A stretch of DNA of 11,940 nucleotides, taken from positions 1-11,940 of the forward strand of contig CAYURR010000087.1 of assembly GCA_964446745.1 (NCBI GenBank), given 5' to 3'. Below are positions 1-6,435 of the stretch, one piece after another. This DNA comes from CAYURR01 sp964446745 (GTDB lineage Bacteria > Bacillota > Clostridia > Lachnospirales > WQUN01). The translations under genes and the position numbers were made by a program. The stretch's first letter is position 1. Each line of letters opens with the position of its first letter. The notes beneath the pieces were generated by a model, which did not search any database, was not told the DNA's origin, and saw only the letters and a program-made list of their open reading frames with translations.

Positions 1-194
1 TCTCGGACGGCACAGCCGTAAAGGTCACCATAGCGAAGTATTACACGCCGAAGGGTATATGCATACACGGCGAGGGTATCATCCCGGAGTTCGTCGTCGA
101 ACTGCCCGAGGAACTCCAGGAGACCATCTTTGATGTACCCGAGGACAAGGACACACAGCTCCACAAGGCCATAGAGGTCATCAGGGAGTGGTAA
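1..194 (+). CDS. S41 family C-terminal processing protease, 3' end only
   Basis: This is the last 63 codons of an open frame entering from the left edge (frame starts at base 3) and ending in TAA at 192-194. The segment YYTPKGICIHGEGIIPE matches the conserved C-terminal block of CtpA/PrpS-type S41 peptidases, usually YYTPsGrsIqgkGIePD. In full-length family members this block follows the Ser-Lys catalytic core. The catalytic residues, PDZ domain and export signal would lie outside the window, so activity cannot be judged. Family members are exported serine proteases that cut substrate proteins near their C termini. The acidic tail ends in IREW. Its stop lies one base from the stop of the convergent addB gene. 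The assignment rests on this short but characteristic block. Confidence 0.82.
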   Translation, partial: SDGTAVKVTIAKYYTPKGICIHGEGIIPEFVVELPEELQETIFDVPEDKDTQLHKAIEVIREW

Positions 195-195
195 G

Positions 196-3100
196 CTATC
201 CCTCTATCCCGCATATCGCTTTATATTCACAATAATCACAGCCGCTGCCTGTTTTGGTTTTTACGGGTAGCGGTTTTATTTCGCCCGAGAGTATGTCCTT
301 GCCGATCTGCGCGAGGGTATCTTTTACATACGATAGTAATAGCTTGTATTCATCCGTGGTCTTGACGGACGAGTTCGCGCCGAGGGTTCCGTCCGCTTTC
401 ATGTACACCGGTATGATCGGTGACTGGCGTTCAGTCTCGATGTTTATATCTAACGCCTTTACGACCTCCGGGTCGGCTGACACGAGCCCGGACATCTTAA
501 ATGACTTCAACAGGAAATCGCTGCGTGCATCGTCGCGTGTATAGCTGTCTGTGTAGTCCACGATCGGATCGGCAATATTGAAATAGAACACGCCGCCGGG
601 CATGAGTTTATATTTGAACGCGTCCCCGAATATGGACTTACCGTTTTCGATAAACGCGTTGATATATGTCAGAAGCTGCAGCTGCATACCCAGGTAGACA
701 TCCTCGAGGCTGAAGCGTGTAGAGCCTGATTTATAGTCGATGACCTTTACATAGCACATGTCGTTACCGGCGTCGAAGATATCGATTCGGTCGATGCGCC
801 CCGTAAGCACGAGCTTACGTGTTTTGCCGTTGCGGTCACGGCCCAGATCGATCTCTATGCCTGTCAGTGTTGAGAACTCAAACTCCGTCGCGAACGGCTC
901 GAAACGCCCGCGCTTAATATGCTCGGACAATGCCCATATCGAACGCTTTGCAACGCGGCGTATGCGCTCGAGCAGGTATTTGTTGCGTGCTGAGCCCAGG
1001 AATGCGTTCTCGTCCGAAACGATATTCATGTCGGTCATACAGATATCCACAAGCTCCGAGATACGCTCCGTATCGATAACGCGCCAAGCCTCTCCGGTCT
1101 CGACGAGCTTTCGGTCAAAGCGTTCGAGCACATCGTGATACATGTTGCCGATGTCTACGCTCTCGACCTGATATATCCTGCGTCTGTATGCGGAGAGGTT
1201 GTATTGCATAAAAAATGCAAACGGACATGATCGGTATGCCTCGAGCCGTGATATACCCATCAAGAGGTTTTGGCCGTATGTACGGTCTATAGTATCCGGC
1301 GACAGACGAGGACGCAGCAGTCTGTCCGGATCGGCTACCGATGTGCGAGCGGGTGCACCCGCGTCTGCGCGTTTACCGCGGTCAAGCACGGCGCTATGAT
1401 CGATCTTTCGTCCCGCGCAGATCGTATTGACAATCCCGGCAGGGCGTAATGCCTTCCCGGACGCGTCCGAGAGGCTATAGAAAAATGTGAGTTGTTTTCG
1501 GGGCTTTGCGAGAGCGCAACGCAGCGCAAACATATCGGCCATGCTGCGTCTGCGCATATCGGGAGCAAGCTCAACGCCGGCGGTACTGAGCATCTCGCGC
1601 TCGTCCTCGGTCAGCAATCCGCTCTCTGAGGGCGGAGCAGGCAGCAGTCCGTCGTTAGCGCCGATCACGAGCAAAACCTCTATGTCGGGCAGTCGGGAGC
1701 GGTTCAGATCGGCTATGATCACCTGATCGAGTGTAGACGGTATCAATCCCATATCCATAGAGGCAAGCCCCGCGTTTACGATCGTTGAAAACTCCTTCAC
1801 ACTGACGGACTCGTCGCCCATGATCTCGACCATCCGATCAAATACATGACATATCTTGCCCCAGACCTGCGTATACTGCATAGCGTATTCACGGGCAAAC
1901 ATGTCGCCGCCTTTGGACGTATCCAAGCGCGCGGCTTGCTCGGTCAGCTTGTCGGGCACATTCAAACCCAGCAGCAACTCAAATATCATCGCCGCAAAGT
2001 CCTTGAGCGGATGCTTGTGGTCTGTCTCGAGCAATGTGTCTACGGGGCGCAAAACTGCCTCGATATGTGATTTGGCTCGATGCAACTCCTCAAAATCCCA
2101 TCGTGCGTTCTCGTTTGACAAGCCATAGGTCCATTCACTCATATGCCATTTGTAAGACTTTATCCCATATGCAAGCACATAGTTTTCGAGCTTGTCGATC
2201 TCGTCCATGCCGAGATCTGTAAAGCCCGTGCGCAGGAACCGAAACATGGATTCATATGAACGTCTAAATAAAGCCATGTCGAGCAAGGCTCGAATCATTT
2301 CAGTGAGCGGATGCGAGAGAATGTCGGGTTTGAGATCGATAAACATCGGGATATCATATCGCGCAAACATCGGGCGCAGGACGCTTTCATACAAAGAAAC
2401 ATCCCCGGCCAATACAGCGATATCCCTGTATCGGTAACCTTTATCTCTGACTAAGATCAGAATCTCCTCACATACAGCCGTGATCTCCGCGTAACGCTCA
2501 GGGGCGTATTTGACCGCAATCTCTGCCTGTGAAGAGCGAGGCTCAAACAATACGGGTTCGCCGAGTGCAAACCCGTATTCGGATGCGAGCCGTGTCAAAC
2601 GGTTTATCGTGAGTTTGGATTCGAAATAGGGGTCTGTGAATATAGGGTTCGTAAAGCGGTTCAACGCCTCGTCGAGCATAACGGTCAGATGTACCTCGCC
2701 TGATTTTGCCAAGCACGCGATCACGCGTTCCTCTTGTGGTGTGAAGCTGTAAAAGCCGTCGATATATATTTGCGCATGCTCGAATATATTCTCGGCATCC
2801 AGCTTTGCGGCACAGAGGTCGAGCACCTCGTCATGTGAGATATAGTTATTGCGTATGTAACGCAAATAGTGGTCAAAGATCAGAGATATGTCGGAAAGCT
2901 TTGGGTTTGATGTTCCGGACAGGGCCTCAGGCTTTACACCGTAGCGGAAGAACTCGTTGATAGCGGACGAGAGATTTTCTATGAAGCCGGGCTTGTCGCC
3001 TGACGTGCCGTATACCGAAAGTTCACGCTGCAGCCCGTAAACAAGCTTTCGCAGCAGCATGGTCTTACCCACGTCATCGATGAAGGTGCCCGCAGCCGCA

Positions 3101-3363
3101 CCGGTCTTTGAAAACAGATAGAACGCGAGCCGTTGAAAGCTCAGCACCTGTATATGCGAAAATGCGACACCGTGACCTTGACCGCTTCGCTCGGATTCAG
3201 CCGCGAGCAGCATACGCTCGGCGGTCATCGTGAACTGCTCCGGTACGATGTAAATGACCGGATAACGGCCTTCGGAGGCCATTTCACGCGCATCGAGCAT
3301 GCGCCGGATACAGTGATATGTCTTACCGCTGCGCGGTACGCCGGTTATATAACGTAAGCTCAT
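196..3363 (-). CDS. addB: AddB, ATP-dependent helicase-nuclease subunit B
   Basis: This is a 1055-residue protein, close to the usual AddB length. AddB pairs with AddA in the Firmicutes counterpart of RecBCD, which resects double-strand breaks for RecA-dependent repair. The N terminus has the AddB-type Walker A (GVPRSGKTY, residues 8-16), followed by VIYIVPEQFT, as in Bacillus AddB. The C-terminal nuclease domain carries GRID (D858), IDYKSG (D876, K878) and a following QLQLLTY, matching the PD-(D/E)XK core. Cys713 (SCPFAFF) plus C1042-x2-C1045-x5-C1051 form the four-cysteine 4Fe-4S set of AddB, all present. I chose ATG 3363 because GGAAGAG lies just upstream and the Walker A then sits at the expected distance from the N terminus. 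The frame stays open 56 codons further, but that extension would run over the start of the divergent gene. No addA follows: the neighbour downstream is on the opposite strand. Confidence 0.93.
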   Translation of the reverse strand: MSLRYITGVPRSGKTYHCIRRMLDAREMASEGRYPVIYIVPEQFTMTAERMLLAAESERSGQGHGVAFSHIQVLSFQRLAFYLFSKTGAAAGTFIDDVGKTMLLRKLVYGLQRELSVYGTSGDKPGFIENLSSAINEFFRYGVKPEALSGTSNPKLSDISLIFDHYLRYIRNNYISHDEVLDLCAAKLDAENIFEHAQIYIDGFYSFTPQEERVIACLAKSGEVHLTVMLDEALNRFTNPIFTDPYFESKLTINRLTRLASEYGFALGEPVLFEPRSSQAEIAVKYAPERYAEITAVCEEILILVRDKGYRYRDIAVLAGDVSLYESVLRPMFARYDIPMFIDLKPDILSHPLTEMIRALLDMALFRRSYESMFRFLRTGFTDLGMDEIDKLENYVLAYGIKSYKWHMSEWTYGLSNENARWDFEELHRAKSHIEAVLRPVDTLLETDHKHPLKDFAAMIFELLLGLNVPDKLTEQAARLDTSKGGDMFAREYAMQYTQVWGKICHVFDRMVEIMGDESVSVKEFSTIVNAGLASMDMGLIPSTLDQVIIADLNRSRLPDIEVLLVIGANDGLLPAPPSESGLLTEDEREMLSTAGVELAPDMRRRSMADMFALRCALAKPRKQLTFFYSLSDASGKALRPAGIVNTICAGRKIDHSAVLDRGKRADAGAPARTSVADPDRLLRPRLSPDTIDRTYGQNLLMGISRLEAYRSCPFAFFMQYNLSAYRRRIYQVESVDIGNMYHDVLERFDRKLVETGEAWRVIDTERISELVDICMTDMNIVSDENAFLGSARNKYLLERIRRVAKRSIWALSEHIKRGRFEPFATEFEFSTLTGIEIDLGRDRNGKTRKLVLTGRIDRIDIFDAGNDMCYVKVIDYKSGSTRFSLEDVYLGMQLQLLTYINAFIENGKSIFGDAFKYKLMPGGVFYFNIADPIVDYTDSYTRDDARSDFLLKSFKMSGLVSADPEVVKALDINIETERQSPIIPVYMKADGTLGANSSVKTTDEYKLLLSYVKDTLAQIGKDILSGEIKPLPVKTKTGSGCDYCEYKAICGIEG

Positions 3364-3413
3364 CAGGTTCTCTTCCTTTTTTGCATAAAATGAGTATATG
3401 TTCAATAGACTGT

Positions 3414-3419
3414 TATAGA
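3414..3419 (+). promoter_or_regulatory. possible extended -10 promoter for the 3468 gene
   Basis: TGT followed by TATAGA (bases 3411-3419) fits an extended -10 element (TGnTATAAT). No good -35 hexamer is visible 16-18 bases upstream. A start site near 3426 would leave a leader of about 42 bases carrying the inverted repeat at 3425-3447 and the GGAAAGGAGG ribosome site. This is weak evidence from a hexamer match alone. Confidence 0.3.
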
Positions 3420-3424
3420 TATCA

Positions 3425-3447
3425 AATGAAACGACATGTGTTTCATT
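3425..3447. promoter_or_regulatory. 8-bp perfect inverted repeat, candidate operator or leader hairpin
   Basis: AATGAAAC (3425-3432) and GTTTCATT (3440-3447) are exact reverse complements separated by 7 bases (GACATGT). The site lies between the divergent addB and 3468 genes, directly before the GGAAAGGAGG ribosome site (3451-3460). As DNA it has the shape of a dimeric regulator operator. As RNA it would form a hairpin just ahead of the ribosome site. Sequence cannot decide between these. The symmetry is exact, but its function is inferred. Confidence 0.45.
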
Positions 3448-3467
3448 GCTGGAAAGGAGGTATTGGA

Positions 3468-3920
3468 ATGGGTCAGACAAAGATATTTGTATTTTCCATG
3501 AGGCAGATAGTAAAGGCGGGCCTTTTGGCATTGGGAGGGCTCGTGGTTATACTGATGCTGATCTACATGTTCTTGCCGAAGAATAAGACGGTATCCGCAA
3601 TATACCCGTATGTACCCGGCACCTACACATCCAGGATAGTTCTACATAGCCGTCCCGTCGAGGTAAAGGTTGACGTGTCGGAGACTAAGATACTGTCCGT
3701 ATCGATGACGGATCTCGGTGAGACGCAAGAGGTGTTCTATCCCCTTTTCGGCAAGGCTATGGAAGAGATATCCGGTGAGGTTATCAGGCTACAGAGCGCG
3801 CAGATAGCGCCGTCCGCGGACTATCCTATTACATCGGGGATATTGATAGAGGCTGTTCAAACGGCGCTTGAAAAGGCCGTCAACAGCGACTTCGTAGGTT
3901 ACACGGCGCAGCTTAACTAG
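3468..3920 (+). CDS. membrane-anchored protein, FMN-bind-like small domain (putative)
   Basis: This 150-residue protein starts at ATG 3468, seven bases after a strong AAAGGAGG ribosome site. In-frame codons further upstream have no ribosome site and would cover the dyad. A short basic N terminus precedes one hydrophobic segment (about residues 14-36, LLALGGLVVILMLIYMF), predicting a single anchor with the rest outside the cell. The extracytoplasmic part opens with VPGTYTS, then VEVKVDVSETKILSVSMTDL, and ends with a TSGILIEAVQTALEKA helix. This order (G-x-Y strand, V-x-V-x-V plus I-x-S-V strands, TS-containing helix) resembles FMN_bind-type domains, and I recall similar uncharacterised Clostridial proteins. 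The usual SGAT flavinylation motif is absent, so covalent FMN is doubtful. Its TAG stop shares CTAG with the TAG of the convergent MATE gene. The function is unknown. Confidence 0.72.
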   Translation: MGQTKIFVFSMRQIVKAGLLALGGLVVILMLIYMFLPKNKTVSAIYPYVPGTYTSRIVLHSRPVEVKVDVSETKILSVSMTDLGETQEVFYPLFGKAMEEISGEVIRLQSAQIAPSADYPITSGILIEAVQTALEKAVNSDFVGYTAQLN

Positions 3921-5278
3921 TTCCATTTCTTACGCAGAAGCCTCTGTACAAATAATATACTCCTAACAAACCAATCCACATACATGCCGCACCATACGCC
4001 CACAACGCCCCATTTCAGTACGATACCGAAGAAGTATCCCGCGAATATCCTAAATATCCACATGCTCGCGACAGCGGTATACATCGTATACCGTACATCG
4101 CCTGAGGCACGCAGAGCTGCGGGGGTTATAAACGAGGTGGACCAGAAGATCGGCGTGGCTATACAGCCCGTCAATACGAGGTAATAGAAATATTGGGCGG
4201 CTTCGCCGTCTAAGTTATACAGAGATATAAATACACCCGTCAGCGGGTAGACGGTCACACAGACCATCAGCATAACCACCATTCCGAGCAACACGGAAAA
4301 TACGGTGGTTTTTGTTATGTCATCATATTGCTTGCGCCCCACGCGCTGCCCGACCAGGATCATAACGCCTGTTGCGAACGCATTGCCCGGCACGTTAATA
4401 AATGCAAATATCGCAGAACCCACGGCATTTGCGGCCATGGCGGCGGTACCCATGCCCGAAATAAAAAGCTGGGTAATGAAACGCCCGACTTGAAACAGCG
4501 TGGATTCGATGCTCGTGGGTACGCCGAGCCCGAGTATTTCCTTCTGTAATGCGACATTGGGCTTAAAATACGAGAGCCTGTCAAAGCGTATTCGCTTAGA
4601 AAATCTTAATATATACACGACCGAGAGACCGAGGCCTGTCGCACGCGCAAGGCTTATGGCCAACGCAGCACCCGTAACGCCCAGCGACGGTGTCTTTAAA
4701 AAGGGCAGGTCGATGCCCATGATAAATATATATCCGAACAGGAAGTTAAACAGATTCATCGCGAGCGAGATAAACATCGGCATGGCGGTGTTGCCGCTGC
4801 CGCGTATGATGCCAAAAATCGTCTGTGTAACGGCGAGGATCGGGAGCGAGAAATTGACGATGAAGAAATATGACGCGCCGGCCTGCTTTACATCGGCGGC
4901 GGTAGCATTGAATACGAGATTCATAATCGGTCCTTGAAACAACAGACACAGCAATGTGATAAACAGCGAGAGCAGCACGGACATCAGCACGGACTGTGCA
5001 CCGGCTTTGGAGGCCGTACGCATATCATTTGCACCCGTATAACGCGCGGTAACGATCGCAACGCCGGTCGTGAGAGCGGCGAATATGGCGATCACGATGT
5101 TAGACATATTATCGACGATAGCGACACCCGATATCGCATGCGTGCCGACGGACGAGACCATTGCGGTGTTTACAAGGCCCATGACACTGATAAATATCTG
5201 CTCGACAATGATAGGCGTTGAGATCGCAAATATTTCCTTAAAGCGGGTTTTGTATGTAATATTGTCCATGTTTAACAT
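3917..5278 (-). CDS. MATE family multidrug/Na+ (or H+) antiporter
   Basis: This is a 453-residue integral membrane protein with about twelve hydrophobic segments in two halves, the normal MATE size and layout. Recognisable family features are ISTPIIVEQIFISVMGLVNTAMVSSVG in the first helices, IIRGSGNTAMPM (about 157-168) and its second-half counterpart ALRASGDVRYTM (about 388-399), and VGQRVGRKQYDD (about 309-320) in the loop opening the second half. MATE transporters export cationic drugs or metabolites using a Na+ or H+ gradient; the substrate here cannot be read. The start is uncertain between ATG 5278 and ATG 5269, since neither has a convincing ribosome site. The longer form is given. The gene has its own upstream promoter and stands alone. 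Its stop overlaps that of the convergent 3468 gene. Confidence 0.93.
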   Translation of the reverse strand: MLNMDNITYKTRFKEIFAISTPIIVEQIFISVMGLVNTAMVSSVGTHAISGVAIVDNMSNIVIAIFAALTTGVAIVTARYTGANDMRTASKAGAQSVLMSVLLSLFITLLCLLFQGPIMNLVFNATAADVKQAGASYFFIVNFSLPILAVTQTIFGIIRGSGNTAMPMFISLAMNLFNFLFGYIFIMGIDLPFLKTPSLGVTGAALAISLARATGLGLSVVYILRFSKRIRFDRLSYFKPNVALQKEILGLGVPTSIESTLFQVGRFITQLFISGMGTAAMAANAVGSAIFAFINVPGNAFATGVMILVGQRVGRKQYDDITKTTVFSVLLGMVVMLMVCVTVYPLTGVFISLYNLDGEAAQYFYYLVLTGCIATPIFWSTSFITPAALRASGDVRYTMYTAVASMWIFRIFAGYFFGIVLKWGVVGVWCGMYVDWFVRSILFVQRLLRKKWN

Positions 5279-5306
5279 CTCGAATCTTATAGGAATGATT
5301 CATCGG

Positions 5307-5335
5307 ATTATATTACCATATCGTTAAAAAGTCGA
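5307..5335 (-). promoter_or_regulatory. sigma-A type promoter for the MATE gene
   Basis: Read on the minus strand, TCGACT (5335-5330) and a perfect TATAAT (5312-5307) are separated by 17 bases. The -35 box matches TTGACA at four of six positions. The start site would be near 5300, giving a leader of about 20-30 bases to either candidate ATG. Confidence 0.6.
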
Positions 5336-5405
5336 TAATTATTTATGATTTTATATTTATATGCCTATGTGTCCTCACAATGGCATGCTACAGACATATA
5401 TTGAA

Positions 5406-5432
5406 AATGAAGGAGGGACATCCTCTTTCATT
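5406..5432 (+). promoter_or_regulatory. 12-bp hairpin enclosing an AAGGAGG sequence, upstream of the DUF11 gene
   Basis: AATGAAGGAGGG (5406-5417), a three-base loop ACA, and TCCTCTTTCATT (5421-5432) pair along all twelve positions, with two G-T wobbles (5412:5426 and 5417:5421). The left arm contains a full consensus ribosome site, buried in the stem. No ATG or GTG in the frame of the DUF11 gene lies at a workable distance from it: the next is ATG 5448, 31 bases away. It is therefore probably leader structure, not the gene's own ribosome site. It has no T run, so it is not a classical terminator. The pairing is certain, the role is not. Confidence 0.5.
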
Positions 5433-5459
5433 GCCATAACAGAAACCATGGAGGAGTAT

Positions 5460-6239
5460 ATGAGCGGTAATAATATAGCAAGGCCCTTTGTGAATAAGGC
5501 GAAGGTCGAGGCGGTATATTACAAAAGCGGCATATACAGAAGATACGAGGGCGAAAGCAACAAGACAATTACGGACGTCATAAAAGTCGAAGCCGAAAAG
5601 CATGGCGACAAGGACGAGGTAAAGCCCGGCGAAAGCATAAAATACACAGTCACCGTAAAGAATCGTTCGTCGGTAAGGATCGAGGGCGTAAGTATAGCGG
5701 ACGAAGTACCGGAGATGACACAGATAGAGGATTGGACGATCGTACCGGCTCCGAACAGGGATGAAAGCCTGGATACGGGGCTAATGATGGGCGATATAGA
5801 GCCCGGCGGCGAGATAAAGCTAGAATACCTAGTCGCGGTGGACGAGGATGCGAGCGGTCGGATAGCAAACGCAGCCGAAGTCAGTTATAGCTATAACAAT
5901 ATAACGGATGCTATGTTTACAAACGAGGTCAGGATACCTATATACGAGGAACCAAAAAAAGCGCAGGCGGAACTTACGAGCCGCGCGGACAAGTCTATGG
6001 TTACTCGCAGCGGTGAAGAGGTCGAGTATACGCTGGAGCTTACCAATACTGGCGATGTCATGTTGAAAAATGTAATGATATATGACCGGATACCGGAGGG
6101 CATGAACTACAGAGCTTGTTCGACAACGGTACGCGGAAATCCTCCTTTTGACGCAAATCCGGAATTCGGTATCGTAGTTGGGGATCTGGAGGTCGGGGAA
6201 ACCGCAACGATAGGCTTTGCCGTAAAGGTTTTAATATAG
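5460..6239 (+). CDS. DUF11 (conserved repeat) domain protein, leaderless
   Basis: This protein is 259 residues from ATG 5460, which has GGAGG five bases upstream. The frame is open back to 5361, but the earlier ATGs (5361, 5367, 5385, 5448) have no suitably placed ribosome site. Two beta-sandwich repeats are visible. Repeat 1 (about 40-160) has DEVKPGESIKYTVTVKN, then IADEVPE, then GDIEPGGEIKLEYLV, then NAAEVSYSYNN...TNEV. Repeat 2 (about 170-259) has VTRSGEEVEYTLELTNTGD, then YDRIPEGM, then GDLEVGETATIGFAV. The N terminus (PFVNKAKVEAVYY...ESNK) resembles the closing strand pair of repeat 1, and repeat 2 ends without one. DUF11 repeats are typical of surface or structural proteins, yet no signal peptide, membrane segment or sorting signal is visible. 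I recall similar leaderless DUF11 proteins in Clostridia. The function is unknown. The gene stands alone and ends just before the CACGGAT array. Confidence 0.8.
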   Translation: MSGNNIARPFVNKAKVEAVYYKSGIYRRYEGESNKTITDVIKVEAEKHGDKDEVKPGESIKYTVTVKNRSSVRIEGVSIADEVPEMTQIEDWTIVPAPNRDESLDTGLMMGDIEPGGEIKLEYLVAVDEDASGRIANAAEVSYSYNNITDAMFTNEVRIPIYEEPKKAQAELTSRADKSMVTRSGEEVEYTLELTNTGDVMLKNVMIYDRIPEGMNYRACSTTVRGNPPFDANPEFGIVVGDLEVGETATIGFAVKVLI

Positions 6240-6252
6240 AAAAGTAAAACCA

Positions 6253-6351
6253 TTACCACGGATTGACACGGATTAGTACGGATTTTCACGGATAAAGCAA
6301 TTAAAAATAAATCCGTGTAGATCGGTTTAAATCCGTGAAAATCCGTGGTAA
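6253..6351. repeat. inverted array of 10-bp CACGGAT units (four plus four)
   Basis: The left arm has four consecutive 10-base units beginning at 6257, 6267, 6277 and 6287: CACGGATTGA, CACGGATTAG, TACGGATTTT, CACGGATAAA. After a short A/T-rich loop (about 6297-6310), the right arm has four 10-base units in the opposite orientation at 6311, 6321, 6331 and 6341: ATCCGTGTAG, ATCGGTTTAA, ATCCGTGAAA, ATCCGTGGTA. Outer TTAC/GTAA bases extend the pairing. A further GTAAAAC (6244-6250) and GTTTTAC (6369-6375) pair lies outside. The single strand could fold into one long imperfect hairpin of about 40 bp. It fills most of the 196-base gap between the DUF11 gene and the sugar-kinase gene. No open frame or T run is associated with it. 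Confidence 0.88.
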
Positions 6352-6376
6352 AGGTGTTATGACTTTCTGTTTTACG

Positions 6377-6405
6377 TTGACGGATTCTTAGATTTGTATT
6401 AAGTT
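6377..6405 (+). promoter_or_regulatory. weak candidate promoter for the PfkB kinase gene
   Basis: TTGACG (6377-6382) is one base from the -35 consensus. The hexamer 17 bases on (TAAGTT, 6400-6405) is poor, and a better -10 (TATTAA, 6397-6402) is only 14 bases away. It lies between the repeat array and the gene, where a promoter is expected. It is listed as tentative. Confidence 0.25.
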
Positions 6406-6435
6406 AAGTCAAATGTTAACGGGGGTTTTTTTTAT

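Noticed and set aside
3384..3410. sigma-A promoter for addB on the minus strand (TATACT near 3390-3400)
   Set aside because: The only -35-like hexamer (TTGATA) lies 21 bases away, outside the usual 16-18 base spacing, so I could not support a promoter call.
3364..3531. 56-codon N-terminal extension of addB
   Set aside because: The frame is open, but the extension would run across the start and ribosome site of the divergent gene, puts the Walker A too far from the N terminus for AddB, and has no better ribosome site than ATG 3363.
4500..4937. 145-codon plus-strand open frame inside the MATE gene
   Set aside because: It is antisense to a clear MATE coding sequence, has no recognisable protein features and no ribosome site.
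5407..5439. 10-codon leader peptide frame through the hairpin
   Set aside because: It starts with ATG but has no ribosome site before it, and such short frames occur by chance. It is mentioned only as part of the hairpin finding.
5361..5459. Longer start for the DUF11 gene at ATG 5361, 5367, 5385 or 5448
   Set aside because: None has a ribosome site at a workable distance, while ATG 5460 has GGAGG five bases upstream. The extra residues look like translated leader sequence including the hairpin.
6253..6351. CRISPR array
   Set aside because: The repeats are 7-base cores with 3-base spacers in a 10-bp period, and half are inverted. That is not the repeat-spacer pattern of CRISPR, and no cas gene is near.
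6421..6433. GGGGGTTTTTTTT as an intrinsic terminator
   Set aside because: The T run has no stable GC stem before it (only a 5-bp A/T-rich GTTAA/TTAAC pair), and it lies three bases before the kinase start codon, where the G run more likely serves as ribosome site.
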